The position numbers and the translations under genes were made by a program. Source: Ostrinia nubilalis (lineage: Eukaryota; Arthropoda; Insecta; Lepidoptera; Crambidae). Taken from it: a stretch of DNA of 64,000 nt. Positions 1-12,990 of the stretch are shown here, one piece after another; the stretch's first letter is position 1, and the number at the start of each line of letters is the position of its first letter. The stretch spans positions 11,738,501-11,802,500 of the forward strand of contig NC_087098.1 in assembly GCF_963855985.1 (NCBI RefSeq). The letters run 5' to 3'. A model generated the notes under the pieces. That model did not search any database. It saw nothing but the letters and a program-made list of their open reading frames with translations, and was not told where the DNA came from.

Positions 1-2264
1 TACTACATCAACTTGTGAATTTTAGTAAAATCATAAAAGGGACATACTTAGCTTTCTCTACAATAAATATGAAACGATGGCCACCCCACAGCCACTGCAG
101 GTTGTCGTGTTCTGCGCCTGCGCTTGATCTTTTTATCCCTGCAATTATATCCTTGCATCGACATCGACACTGATGGTCTACATTATATTAATCTTAAGTC
201 TAGATGTATAAAACAACCATCAATTGACAGCATTTCACTTAAGTTAATAATCTTGAAATAATAATACTTGAAGTTACTTTATTTTATGCATGTAAAAAAG
301 TTGACCATTGAACTTTTAAAAGACAGAAAATCTTAAAACCTGTTTGTTGTTGAAGATTTTTTTAATGGAAACTGAATTAAATCAATGAATCCGATGGATC
401 TTTAATAGCTCTACAAAGTAATTACTACGAGTCTATAAAAGTTTTAAACTTTTTTGAACATGCTTTTAGTTTCACGATGACTAAATAAATTACGAATTAA
501 ACTAAGTAATGCTCGTTTTGTTTTATGTCTCTTAAAAATATTAAATTTAATGAATATTTTATTTAACATCCCCACTAACTCAATAAAATTAAAACACGAG
601 TCAAGAAAAATAAACAAATTAGAACTAATTTACTTGAAGTTTATTTACATTTGCCATTTTCCGTATGCAAATTAGTCCGCAGTTTTTAATTAAAACATTA
701 TTTCAGTCGTGTCAACCTTGGAAGTCAAGTCAGGTAATAAGCACTTTTAATTATTACACTACTTAAGCATGGTTATTGCTTGCTTACCTGCAGTGTACAT
801 ATTTAAACAGCATAACTAAACTAGGACGTTTAAAGATTGCTAGCAAAACCGTAACTTACTTTTTATGTTCCTGTGTTTACCCAGTGGTCCTAAGATGGTG
901 TAAGTACGGATGAATTTACATAAGTGTATTTTTGTTATGATTGAGTTTGTAATGTAGTAAAAACTTAGATAAAACTGCAGGCAACGGATACTTAGATACT
1001 TATGTGAGGCTAGCGTTAGGTAGGTAACTTTCTTCTTTTTAACGTATCTTAAAAATTCCTTGAGATGCATACCCACCCACTAATCTGAAAGACACACTGG
1101 GCCACAGGGTGATCTTACCTGAAAACCAATAACCAAAGTATTTTTTTACTTTTATGAGCATTATTTGAGAATCGAGCCACTAGCTGGCGTACATTAGGTA
1201 CAACATATTTATCTACTTACTCGTAGCTTTACTTTAAAAAGCACCTTTACTATTGTCTTTTTCCGTGAAAGGTAGGTAGTTATCGGTGACTGAGTAGTAA
1301 AACTAAATGACTAACTAAAACAGTAAAAATAACTTGGAAAGGAGGTTCAGAGTGATTATAAGAAATGAACTCTTAATTAAGAATATTTTCTGGCATTCAT
1401 CGGGCATAATTACTTTCACCTCGGGCTTTGCATTTAAATGTTCATTAATAGAGCATTAAATTGTGTGCAACACTTTGGACTTAAGCGTTTTAAGATTAAA
1501 ATGTACTTAATTTCTTACCGTAATAGTATCTTCTATTAAAATGCTGTTTTTATTTAGTCGATATTGAATGAAATAATGACACAGGCGAAAAACTCGAATG
1601 CCGGTTGAAATTGTACGTACTCTAGATGAATTAATACAATAAAAATATTAATTAAATCTAACAATCACTCTCGGCTTAGGCATAGAAATAAAGACCCTAC
1701 ACAAGGCAGGCGATTTTTCTAACAAATAAAAAAATAATCTATTAGGTTGACTAATTTTAAACTCGATATAGCCCTACTTTTAAATGTATCGGTTGAGATT
1801 CGAATTCTCTATAAATAAGAAACGATTGCCATTAACCCTGACCGACGTTTGGTCAAATATTGGGCTTCCTCCATTAACAAACATTGGCCCAAATAGTAAC
1901 ATAGCCAAACGTCCGATACTTTTGCAATACAGCAAATAGGTACATGGTCCAAAATTAGGTTGGGATCGAGATTTGAATAAGTAATTCGGCAGATATAAGG
2001 TAAACATCAGTCTATGGAGGAGCCCGGATGATGGGATCGCTCGGATTTGAACGGGTCGCCCAACGTAATATTGGCGATGGGTATGGTGGCTATGGGTATT
2101 GTGGGAAGGGGATAAAAGAGGAACAGAACTCAGTAATGTTATTATTTATTGACTACCTACTATTAGAAGCCGGTCGATCTATTCTCATAAATAAAACACT
2201 GAATACTCAACTTTCACACTATATTGCCTTATTTTAAATACAATTCATCACATAGCATCAAAAG
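1..2264. other. AT-rich intergenic DNA, no gene seen
   Basis: Both strands show only short open frames (for example 840-1076 minus and 1780-2007 minus) with low-complexity, leucine/isoleucine/tyrosine-rich translations typical of chance frames in AT-rich DNA. No splice-bounded exon, RNA gene or repeat family was recognised. Confidence 0.6.
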
Positions 2265-2286
2265 CGCGCGGAGTCGTCTCCGCGCG
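2265..2286. repeat. GC-rich perfect hairpin, 9-bp arms
   Basis: The arms CGCGCGGAG (2265-2273) and CTCCGCGCG (2278-2286) flank a 4-nt loop in otherwise AT-rich DNA. A second, unrelated hairpin follows within 60 bp. Role unknown; it may be the remnant of an inverted-repeat element. Confidence 0.6.
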
Positions 2287-2315
2287 ACCCTCTATTCTAA
2301 CGTTTGATTTTAGCT

Positions 2316-2340
2316 TGACATTGACATTACGTCAATGTCA
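2316..2340. repeat. Short hairpin, 9-bp arms
   Basis: TGACATTGA (2316-2324) is repeated in inverted orientation as TCAATGTCA (2332-2340), with a 7-nt spacer. It lies just downstream of the GC-rich hairpin at 2265-2286. Confidence 0.5.
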
Positions 2341-2731
2341 CTATGATAGCATCTCATTGGCCACAACAATACCGTTATTTTAACGTTTTAGATTTTTCAT
2401 AATTATTAACACTACTTACTGAGTGACTTATTATGTATAATTCCTTTACATATTATAAGGATGACTATAACGGCGTTGATTATAGCCAATTAAGTAATTT
2501 TAAGGATAAAGATGCGTGCGACGGTTCTTGTATTTGTATTAGATTAGCTTTTTTGTCACGTTTCATACTTTCTGTTTAATTTGTTAAGTAGTAAAAAAAA
2601 TCTCAATTGAGATTGTAACAGTATCCTTTGTTAAAATAATGTAATGTAATACTCACAGTCACACACTTACTACAAAACATTACAAATAATTCGCGCAATA
2701 CACAAAACCCGTGTAAAACTTCACAACAAAC

Positions 2732-2947
2732 GTGAATCCTTTGCAGTGCCAATTTAAACCGTACAAAAGTTTCTATTCTTGCAGTGCACTGCCGAATTCT
2801 ATTGGGGATTCGTGTCAGTCTGCAAGCTGGAAGTGTGGTCACCCGCGGTCCCGCAGGCGACTTTATAGAGGACGAGCGTTACAGGGATCTTTTGCCGATC
2901 CGTCCGCGCTGTTCACAATAAAACCACAGCTTAAAGATAAACGGTAA
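2732..2947 (+). other. Candidate exon or 5' leader ending in a splice-donor-like site
   Basis: An open frame of 71 codons runs from 2732 to 2947, and AAACG|GTAAGT sits at its end (about 2940-2950), a good match to an insect 5' splice site. The stretch is less AT-rich than its surroundings, and an Inr-like TCAGT lies at 2815. No matching acceptor or protein family was recognised. It could equally be a decayed repeat or a chance donor. Confidence 0.2.
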
Positions 2948-2949
2948 GT

Positions 2950-3770
2950 CTATGTGAATCCAGTGACGTGCTTTACTCGGCCTGTATCAAAATTTGTTGG
3001 GGGCCCTTTCATTTAAAAAAGAAAAGGTCGTTGCAACACAGCATCTAAGACAAACACGGCATCTAAAAATTGTATTGATTGGCGGTATGGATGAAGTTAA
3101 TTTTACTTTCATTTAAGTTGGTGTAATAAGTATAAGCCAGTAGGTACCGATGGGTAGGCTTCAATGTGTGCAACTTTTCAGTAAGAGGTACTACATATTA
3201 CAGGATTAATAATTACGTCGAAAAATACAAAAATCATCTTATTAGGTATTTTCTAATTTTTTAATCTCATCGTAATCACAATATCTCCGTAACAATACTG
3301 TCATTACTTAATTAAATCGGATTTATTCTTCAAATAAAATTGTTTAAGCACTCTATTTTTTATCAGAAATCCATATTTAAGTAAATATTATTATGTAAAC
3401 AATAACACATGCTGTTATATTTGAGCTGTGCCAAAACACCTCCCCCGTTTTGCTTACATTTTGTCTCGCCGTGGCGTACTTATTGAAAATCTGTTAATAT
3501 TCCTTCCAATTCGGTTTCCCTTTGTTTGTGAACTTTATCGGAGTTTTGATTGTGTTACTTTTATCTTTTCAAGGCGCAGATGCTCCCTTTGAGAGTTCTA
3601 TCGGGTTCTTTAGTAGATCTTTTAATAAATTGCTCCTTACTTTTACTTTGTTATTTGATCTCAAGTTAATTTTTGATGGAAGGTTTTTGACATGTGGCTA
3701 AGTAGACGTTGCAGAAGATACCTTTTCAGGAGTTTAAATTACGCTAGATTTTTACTTTTGTAGTGTTGTG
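2950..3770. other. AT-rich intergenic DNA, nothing recognised
   Basis: No convincing ORF, repeat or RNA structure was seen on either strand. Confidence 0.5.
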
Positions 3771-3773
3771 TGT

Positions 3774-4015
3774 TCATGGACCAACTCTAGTATGATTGTT
3801 TAAGCTGTCATAAGCATCTGATTTGTCTTGGTTAAAGGTCAGTTTAGTAATTAGACGACTGCACATGAAGCCAAGCCAACAATGTGACATTTTAAGAAGT
3901 TTTATAAGGTGCTTTTTGGTAACAAAAATGTTTGGTCTGATGTGCTGAGCAGCATTATTTTCGACTGGTTCCAAAATTGCGAGTATTTGAAATAAAGGCA
4001 CTTAGAAACCTTTTC
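3774..4015 (-). repeat. Diverged interspersed repeat, family copy 1
   Basis: The minus-strand translation of 3774-4001 resembles that of 16114-16338. Both contain a block of the type V-(T/A)-K-(K/Q)-H-L-x-x-L-x-K, followed by MCS and a polar tail. On the DNA level both share a GACTGCACAT core and similar flanks. I read them as two old copies of one repeat family rather than genes, because neither frame starts or ends in a gene-like way. Confidence 0.45.
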
Positions 4016-4065
4016 TTGTGTCTGAAATTCAGCCAGCATTCATTCACTAAACGCCGGTCACTAGG

Positions 4066-4136
4066 ATGGTCGCGCCATCTGTTGACAAAGTTACGAAACG
4101 CGTAACGTTTCCATTTTTTCACACAGATGGCGCCTT
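4066..4136. repeat. Short inverted repeat with GCGCCATCTGT arms
   Basis: CGCGCCATCTGT near 4070 is mirrored by ACAGATGGCGCC near 4125, about 45 bp apart. It lies immediately before the MITE at 4171 and is probably the remnant of a small inverted-repeat element. Confidence 0.5.
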
Positions 4137-4170
4137 GATCTGTACGTACATTAGCCGTAGTTTGGAGGAT

Positions 4171-4317
4171 AACGCCCGTATTCACAAACGATGCTTGCAT
4201 AAGTGAAGCAGCAAATCGAACGCACAGCGTTTAATAGGGCTTTGTGATTGGTTCGTCCACCCTGTGTGTCCACGCGCACTGTGAGACCTCATAGTAATGT
4301 TTGTGAATACGGGTGTT
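4171..4317 (+). mobile_element. MITE family A, copy 1 (147 bp)
   Basis: The ends are inverted copies: AACGCCCGTATTCACAAAC on the left, and GTTTGTGAATACGGGTGTT on the right. The interior has no ORF. Related copies lie at 13,616-13,770 (opposite orientation) and 20,628-20,779. Copies 1 and 3 share the internal wording GTGAAGCAGCAAATCGAACG. It is a non-autonomous DNA element mobilised by an unseen transposase; the superfamily is undetermined because the target duplication is ambiguous. Confidence 0.85.
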
Positions 4318-4613
4318 AGCTTTGTACTTATAATAGTGTTTGTATAGTTTGCAGTATGTTGGAAAACTACGTTAGTTAAGCGAGTTAAGCACTATCTTAG
4401 CTTAGCTCTTGGTCTGAATTAGGGGTACCGTAAACTGTTCCTTTATGTGGATGTGGATTAAAATTGCAGGTGCATTGTGAAAAGTTTATTGCTTTAATTT
4501 TGTTCTTTTCCTCGGTTACGGAGATGTTGCGTGGTTTTCCTCCTCTATTGTGTCCTCCGCTTTCCTCTTTCCACCAAACGCGAATTAAACAAAACCTCAT
4601 CGTTTCAAAGAAA

Positions 4614-4859
4614 TATACAGGGTGATTCTTTGGTGCTCAAACAAAACCAGTTAATTCTACTACTCGAATACCACAATTTTTTTCGAATGCCAATATCTAA
4701 ATTCTCGAGAAATACATTGACAACCCTGTTAATTACTGATTGCTGATGACAATTTGGATGGGTATTTTCTTGAAAATTTAGACTGTCTTTTTGGGAAAGG
4801 CCTTTGAGAATTAAAATCAATCCTTTTCATTTGAGCACCTGCTGGAATCACCCTGTATA
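4614..4859. mobile_element. MITE with TATACAGGGTGATTC ends (246 bp)
   Basis: The left end TATACAGGGTGATTC is perfectly mirrored by GAATCACCCTGTATA at the right end. The inverted similarity continues inward (GGTGCTCAAACAAAA against a TTTTCATTTGAGCACC-like stretch). If TA is the target duplication, the element starts CAGGGTGATTC, as expected for a Tc1/mariner-type MITE. No coding capacity is seen. Confidence 0.8.
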
Positions 4860-4904
4860 CTGTATAGCTCTAGCTTACCGTGTCCTTTGACAAAACCTCG
4901 CGGT

Positions 4905-5351
4905 TCGCATTTGATCTTGCCCTTTATAATGAAGTGTTGTCTCCGCTTTAGTTAAAAGATGGTAATGAGAGCCCTCGACTTGTCCTTGATAATGCCGACA
5001 AAGCCCACGTTTACTTTGAACGGGAATCTTTGTGCTTCTATCGTTAAAGAAACAATGATTCGCGAACCCGTGACGGAAGATTGGGACGCTATGTTTAACG
5101 AAATTCTCAGCCTATTTTTGGGATTTACCGCATTTTCAGTTAAATCTGTAGACATAGACAACAAAGGTAAAACACAAGACTTTAAAATCTGGGTTTGTAA
5201 GCTAGACTTCATCAAATTGTACAGATTGGATTCAAAAAGCTTTGATCAGATCTGGTTATTTCCAACCAATTTAAAACTACTATTTTCTCTTTTAACGTCT
5301 CCATTCATACTGTTTAAGTTCATTTGGCACGAAATGAATCATCAGTCATAA
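4905..5351 (+). other. Unexplained higher-complexity block with a 130-codon frame
   Basis: The plus frame at 4959-5351 begins MVMRALDLSLIMPTK and is open for 130 codons; the minus frame is open over 4952-5215. A donor-like GTAAGC follows CTGGGTTT near 5197. Composition is less AT-rich than the neighbourhood up to about 5200. I recognise no protein family, and the phase is uncertain. It could be a decayed exon, a piece of an old transposon or a chance frame. Confidence 0.25.
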
Positions 5352-5870
5352 AGTTCAATTTATTTCCGAAATGCTAGGATATGTAAATGTTTACAGATTT
5401 TAGAATGTAAGTGTATTGTATCGAAGAGCCATGCCACTAAGAGTTGTAAACTTGCGAATGCATTTTTTTTAAAGAACGTAACCTTTTTCTTAAAACCGTG
5501 ATGTCATCGTCACTATTAGGAGAGGAAAGTTAAAAAAACTTTAATTTAACCAATATCTATCTATTCCACTCTCGTACCTACACATCCATAAAGCCATGTC
5601 TACACCACATCCGACTAAATTATGAAATTAAATTAAAACCTTTTTATCATTCATTTTATTGCTTCATCGCTACCTGATCGTAGGTTGTGTAAACAGATCA
5701 GTGTCCAATTACTAAAACGGTCACGGGTCGCGGCGTCGCGCGACAAAAAGTGCCGACAAGCGGCGACAGTGCGGTGGCGACCAGGAGTTTTTTTCCGGTG
5801 GTGGATGGACACAGGGGTTGTTTGGATGGTGAACACATAACTAAAAAATCTTCGAACAATCAGTGGAACA
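5352..5870. other. Intergenic DNA with a GC-rich pocket
   Basis: The DNA is AT-rich except for about 5720-5830, where GTCGCGCGACAAAAAGTGCC and GC-rich flanks occur. That pocket abuts the interspersed repeat at 5871 and may be part of it. No gene was recognised. Confidence 0.4.
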
Positions 5871-6040
5871 AAAATATCTATACTTATAATAAATCTGTAC
5901 CTAGAGAGGTTAATTCTGTGCATGAAATATATTTTCAAAATAACTATCAGGGGGTGATTAGTGATCGATACTGACGCGTAAGATAGATGAAGGGGGTAAA
6001 ACGGAATCCACGCGTACGAAGTCGCGGGCGGCCGCTAGTT
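5871..6040 (+). repeat. Widespread lepidopteran interspersed repeat fragment
   Basis: The stretch runs from CTATACTTATAATAAATCTG through TATCAGGGGGTGATTAGTG to ACGAAGTCGCGGGCGGC. This wording is familiar to me from many lepidopteran sequences as a dispersed repeat, probably the tail of a non-LTR or composite element. There is no ORF. Family name not assigned. Confidence 0.5.
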
Positions 6041-9000
6041 ATATCATAAAACTTCTATCATATTTGAAAAGTATGTGATTAGATATCACAACAAAGTGCA
6101 ACTTCCTATAATAAAAAATATTGAGCGTTGTTCTTCCTAGTTGATTAGAAACATTTCAGGCATAAATAAATCCACCTGATTGCTTTAAAAAAGAAAAAGG
6201 TAGATAGCACGATTTTCTGTTAGTGTAACTAGTGTAAAATTACTACAGTGTTACGTGAAAATTACGTCAAAAAATACCTATTAGGTTCATTAGACAAAGT
6301 ACATATTATTATCCAGCTCAAAAATCTAACATTGAAAATAGTCAAAGTTACGCATGGTTACAATAGCCTGCTACTTACCACAACACATCGACGATTTGAA
6401 AGAAAAATACTAAGAAATACTGACGAGTACTTATAAACAGAACAACAGATCCCTATAATAAAGAATAACATTGACGGTGGATTATTACAAATGTCGTTTT
6501 ATTCGGTTGTTTATTACCACTATCTCTGCCAATCACAAAACTCAATAAGTCTGCGACGCCCTGGTTCAACATCCTTTCAGTCTGTATGTCCCGCTCGTAA
6601 GGGCGTCGCTTGTCTTAAAACACACCTGCTTAGAATCTTGATATTGAATTCCCAGACTTAAAAACCAGCGAACAAGATCCCCTTGTGTTGGCCACCCCCT
6701 ACTTTTACGAAGGAAAAAGGGGCTGGTATAAGCTCCTTCACGGTTCTTCACATTCTGGTTCATTTTCTTGTCAAAAAATCATGGCAGACAATAAATGCAT
6801 GCTTTTAGACAGGGAATGCAGAATGTGATATAAATTCTGAATGATTTTTACTTTTGAAAACGTGAAAGTAATGGGTTGAATATTAATGGAAAAGTTAAAA
6901 GTAATTTTAGTATTATTGAAGACGTACGAATTCTGAATAGAAAATTCGTCTGCGGAGTCGATGTTTTTACAGGGAGGAGCAAAATTTAGACAGTTGTAGG
7001 TAGTCTTGCAGATTTTCCGTTTATTTTATTACTTTACTACCCTTTACCCATCGACTATTAGACTTTTCTAAACTTAAACTTTTCTAGATTTGGTATAGGT
7101 TTGAATTTATAGATTCTAAGGTACTACTTACCGTGCATTCGTGTTTGCTTCTTAGTATTTATTGTGCATTTCTCTCTCTATGTTTATTTAAGAGCTACTC
7201 CAACGATATTACTCCGAGTAATAATAAAATCTGCATACTGATTTTATGAAAACATGCCAAGACATTCCCATTAGTTCAATTAATTTAATCGACTCATACA
7301 TAATGACGTGCTTTATTAATTCCCTGCCACTTCTTAACCCTTCCCTTTTTTCCCAAAACAAGAACTCTATACAAGTATCGATTATCATAATCTCTATCCA
7401 CTTTACTTCCAGCTCCTTGGCTTGTCTGCTTGCGCCACAAAAACCACAATTATCAAGCTAACCATCGCGATGACGATGTCATCAATAGTTGAAAAGCATC
7501 GAAAAATCAAAGATGCCGCAACAAACTACTAAAAGTAATGTAATGCAGAGGGATACAGAAGGACTGGTGATGTATGAACACATACGACTTCGTAAAACGT
7601 GTATTTTAGTGCATTACCAAATGTGGCACTTGGAGTTTTTTTTAAGTATTAGGTAACCAAATAACAAACTAGACTAATTAAAGGCAAAAAATAATCCAAC
7701 TATCTTTATAAACCTACGACTTTATTGAATTGTTGTAATCATTAATGATACGAATGTTGTATTTTCCACAGTCATGTCAGTTTTTACTTAACAGACTGTT
7801 TGCCCTAACTTGTTGATGTAGAGTCGCAGGATATCAACTTATCGCAAGATGACGATTTTCTTTAATTGATCTATACTGAATGTATTTAGGTTATTTATTA
7901 AGTAGGTACCTATTGATATTCATTCATATTTTGTTGTTAGTTATACACGCGTTAGTTATCAAATTGTTAGTTGTTTCGATTTATATCCTTCATAGAAACT
8001 TTGCCGCATTGCTTTTCCATTACATATTCAGAACAAACCAGTATGCACTAGTCTGCATTTTGAATATAGCAATAGAATTGTTACTGATTCCATTTCCACT
8101 GTGACAGTACCCACGGGTACGCAACCGTTCAGGCGCGGACAAAAAATGCTCCTGTCAAATTCACCTTTTGTAACCCAATGGCGCGTAACGTCGGATATCG
8201 GTATCGGTAGACACATTAATTTTGAAACAAAGGGGGCAAGGTGTGCCAACAGAAAACAAAGTTGGGTAATGAAGATGGAATGGGATGCTTGCACAGTGGG
8301 AAGAATCTACATGGTTCGTGGTCATGAGGGATAAGTTTTAAGGAACTTTTGGAGAAAAGACAAATCGCATGAAAGTGAACTTTTATTACAAGATAAGATT
8401 TATGTGCCCTATTTATAATATAGGCAATTAGATTACTCTATGGCTGCACCATTTAAAATAATAGGCAAAAAACTCTACACAAATAAGTCTCAAAATAGTG
8501 TTCAAATGAGCTGCCTAAGACCACGGCATTTTAGCACTGGCAATTTTGAAAAAAAAATTCTTTATTTTAGTAGATCTCATTGTTTCTTCTGCTAAAAGAC
8601 TAACTGGGGAGGATTAAAACCCAAAGACATGATGGTAAACATGATCAGTACAATTTGGCTATCAGAGGTTAGTGTGAGTTTACATCAAAATGAAAACTCA
8701 CACTCAGCCCACAGTTTTAAAACTGGAACAGTCTCATGCAGGTGACTTTGTGTCGTGTTGTTTTGTAAAACCTTTTTTCCTCGCTATCACAATTAATATT
8801 TGAGTGTCATATCCCGTGACAACAGGTGTAGCTCTCGTCACGCCGATCCAAAATATCGCAGCCTCCCACCGTCCTACTTTTTGTTAACCATTTGTTTCAC
8901 CTGCCCGACAAAATAAGACGTCCTAAGGCCTGTAGAAGTTAGGACCGAAAAATTTAACAGTTCTTTCTTATCTTTCCGATAACAGAAGGGATTGCCTGTC

Positions 9001-9765
9001 GTTAATTGGGGCCTAATAACACCTTTTACTTTAAAGATACCGCTGATAAAGTGATCGGAGAACTTTTTGGTCCTTTCACGGTGGTTAAAGATATTGTAAT
9101 AAAATAAAATGCATTTTTAATGTTATTGGTCTGGTGAATGAATATGTTGAGGAAGGAAGTATTAACGCCATATTCTTTTTAAACAAATTCAAAAGGATAA
9201 AATTTCCTAATTGTTTTTATCAAATGAAGGCTGCTGCAGCTGTATCTTTTGGTTGGTAAGAAGCGAAGAAGAAGGTAATAGCTACGAGTAAGTATGATTG
9301 TCATTATTTTAATTACATCCTTTGTGGGTGTATTATTAGTTTTTAATCTTTTCTTACTTAAGTGCTTAAAAGTAATTTTAAGAGTAAGAAAATCTTAACA
9401 CTACATAATTTAATTCTACATGTAATTCAGTGCAATGTAGCATAATTCTCCTTTAATTCAGATCTCGGGTACGGAACCCGGGATACGTGTGTTGCTATCT
9501 CCAACTTAGTAGGTATTATGACCCACAATGAAGGACGCTTTACACGTGAAGTAACGTGTGAAGAACGACCTTTATTATCTTCACGAGGTTCTTTTGTTGG
9601 ATCTTGTCGTTACGATGAATGCTATATTGAAAGATATTGTAACAGGGTCGAACGGGCGAGTGTTCGAAAAGGTTCGAAAGGGTTTTAAGTTTTCTGCTGC
9701 CCTTGGTGAAATGTTTTTCTTTGTTTTTAATTTCAATTTCTATGACACTTCACGAAGTTTATAAT
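6041..9765. other. Long AT-rich intergenic stretch, no gene seen
   Basis: Open frames here (6248-6436, 6566-6763, 7246-7461, 7880-8104, 8028-8334, 9558-9764) are short and their translations match no family I recognise. A 10-bp inverted pair GACGCCCT/AGGGCGTC occurs near 6553 and 6600. Nothing else was recognised. Confidence 0.5.
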
Positions 9766-9805
9766 ACTTATTTACTAGTAAAGAAAGTCTTACTAGTAAA
9801 TAAGT
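9766..9805. repeat. Perfect hairpin, 16-bp arms and 8-nt loop
   Basis: ACTTATTTACTAGTAA (9766-9781) is mirrored exactly by TTACTAGTAAATAAGT (9790-9805). The composition is AT-rich. It may be a MITE remnant or a transcription-associated hairpin; no flanking gene supports a terminator role. Confidence 0.65.
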
Positions 9806-12800
9806 GTTTATATTCTTCTTTTCTATCCTTTCTTTCTTAGTCTTCTTTAGTTTTGGGCTAAATTTTGTTGAAAGAGTAGCATGAGCAGTTAATAAAACAA
9901 TAATGCAGTTGCGGCAGATTTTTGGACATTTACCAGCACCCAAGCAAAGCATAGTTTGTGCCATAGTTACCAGATATACGTAGAGACGTAGACATTAATA
10001 AAATAGTAAACACTCAGAAAAATACTATTAAATATTTCCAGGCACTCAAATGGGTCACATTACTTAACATCTGCTGGGTTACTCCCTATTACATTGTCCG
10101 TGATTTCGTGTCTAATCACCGTTAAGTGTAAACCACCACAAAGCTAAATTAATACGTGTTACGTGTGCAAACACGGATTAAGTTCTATTCATTTTATTCC
10201 TTGCGATCCTCGTAGAACTTGCGTACATTTGCTTATCGTGAGTATTGTATGAACATTCGTTACGTTTTTGTTGAAGGGTGAAGTTAAATAGCACAAAGTT
10301 ATGTGCATTTAGGTATTATGTTTTTTGGATTTTTAATTAATTTAATTGCATTGATAGGCACAATAATTTATAGTTTCAGTCGGACGGAGAGTACGAATAC
10401 AAAATCACATAATAACTGGTCCTTGAGAATCAATTTAACCTACATAAGTATTTATATGAAGTGTATTAATTAATAAACCGCATGTTTACTGGATGTACAT
10501 TTTACTGCAAAAGATCAAATTAATTTAAAGGAGGAATAATAGGTGTACAGGAAAGGAGAGCACTAATTAGTGGCGATGAAGTAAATTCTAGAGCGTCAAA
10601 AGTCATATAGCCCTCCTCATACTCATAGTCACGACTCAAAAAACTTAAATACATCATAGCTTTGACAGTTCATAGCCATATAAACGTATCCTTCACACCC
10701 CACGTGTCTCATAACTCAAGCAGCACTATCAACCGAAATACGTGATATTTTGACTAAAGGGCGACATTACGGTGGGGCCTTATAGATAAGATCTGTTAAG
10801 ACCCCTTGTGATTTAAGGCTTCATGCCGACCGTAAAGATTATCGTGCTAATGGATCGCCTAATTAATTATTAAGAACTAGGTTAAGCGTTTAACGCTACC
10901 TTAGGTTTTCGTCGTGAGAAAGTTAAATGAATTCGCGATGCGGTTTGTAGGGTTTTAGTGCGTCGTAAAATACTCGTAACATACGAGTTTAATTGGAAAA
11001 TGTAAGGTAAATAATATGGTCCGGTCATAAAGTGTGTCAAAAGTAAATTATGTTGGTAAGGTAAAGGTTATTTGGAAAACAGCAGGCCTTTTGCTGTTTC
11101 CTGTGCATTGTCAAACGCAATTATTGTATCTTTACCAATCATACGAACGTTTGTGTCCACCTAACAGTCCATTGCTGAACAAGAGCCCTCGTGGATTTCT
11201 ACAATGACCGATCCTACTCTATCCGCATTATATCAACGAAAAATCAAACAAAAATATTACGATTGCGTTTAATATCTCTAAGACTGCAGAGATAAGAATA
11301 CCTATTCAGGTCACCTATTGTAACAATGGGTCTTTGCTTACAGTCTCTTCTTCTATATAATGATAATGATAATGATAATGATAACAAGGAAGGAAGCTTT
11401 GTAATTAATCTAACGTCGCGAACAAATAGACAAATACCATCTCTACATAGTCATTAGTCTTATGCAGATCTCAAAATGGCTATATCCATTATAGTAGGTA
11501 TTCAGCTTCATAAATTGTCGTAGTGTCAAATGATTAATCGTGCCTCGGTGACGGCAATATCTTGGCTTTATGACGAACCACAGCCTGGAGAGAACAGCAA
11601 GTCATTTTCAATTAGTGTTGTATATTTTGTTAGTAGGTAGAGAACAAACGAGGGAATAGCGGAATGTAAACCTGACAGGCTAATTGGTTTTTTAATTATG
11701 CTGTCAATGCAGCAATGCAGTGAAAAGTGTAGAAATTGTGTGACAAAATTTCATTTTGACTCCATAAAACGTCACTCAAAACTCACGTGTATAGGACGTC
11801 GAGTTTTAGTAGTGAGTGAACGACAAAAGCACCAATGACATACTCCTATACCTATGTAGATATTTCTTAGCAAGGTGAACAGGCTGATCAATTTTAGCTA
11901 AAAAATCTAATTATAACACGCAATGCATAAAATTACTTAACATAAAAATATGGGACATGCACATTTAAAAGACATTGAAATTAGCGAAACATAAAACATC
12001 AGAATAACTTCTGACTTTTACGCAATAAATTATATATTTTCAAAAAGCTTTTAAACTGCTACGAGCTAAAGAGACATGCTTTATTGTAGCTCTAGTTATT
12101 AACGAAGGAAACCATTCTAAAAGTAGTTATGCTTATAACTGTAAATGTGATCTGTTTAAGGAACCTTTACGACTCTTGCCATAATAATATGTAGAGATAT
12201 TAAATAATTAAATAGATTATCTTGAGATGGATTAAGCCTTGAATAAGGCTTTCTGTCGCAAATACGTGTAAGATGCAATTAAATAACCCTCTTTCTGACG
12301 CAGTCGGGTAAATAGGGGATGAAAGCTTGTATGTGAAACATAAAGCTTTTCAAGATTAAGAAAATTCTTAGTTATTTCAGGCAAGAAATAGAGACTGTTT
12401 AGAATAAGTTTTTGATCGCGAAAGCGTGTAACATCTGCGAGCAGATTCTAGTCCTTGTATAACCACATTATAGACAATGTAAACCTTTTAGCTTAAGAGC
12501 AACACGTCACCAACATTTCATCTCAAATTCTTTGTCTCTTTGTCGTTTCAAACTCCATTAACACTTATTCTATTCAGGTGTGGCAACTCAAAGACCGTAA
12601 AAGAGCGTAAGTAATAAAGCGGTGCCACAATGGAAGCAAAGTACGCCACGCTTTGAATACTATTAAAAAACTTTTTACTACCATTTTGAGGCATTTATAG
12701 GTGAAGTTTATTGCCGTATTAACATTTATTATATTCAGTGTAAAACAAAAACCTCATATGGCTGGAAACGGATCATTAAGTACGGGAAATATGATATGAG

Positions 12801-12990
12801 AATGTTATCCAAATGGGTTTTTTTGGTAATTAATTCAATTATACCCTATTATCTGGTTGGAAAAGAGTTCAACACTGTTATCTAAAGGTATTATTTTGTA
12901 ACATAGTACCACTTTATCTTTAATTCACATTTTACTATGAGTCACCTTCTGTAATATACTATAATCCCAATTATTTCTGATAACTTTTCA
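9806..12990. other. AT-rich intergenic DNA with one microsatellite
   Basis: No ORF longer than about 75 codons and no recognisable exon. A (TGATAA)n microsatellite of about 30 bp lies at 11,357-11,386. Confidence 0.5.
11357..11386. repeat. (TGATAA)n microsatellite
   Basis: Four to five direct copies of TGATAA, ending in AACAAGG. Simple sequence repeat with no coding context. Confidence 0.8.
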
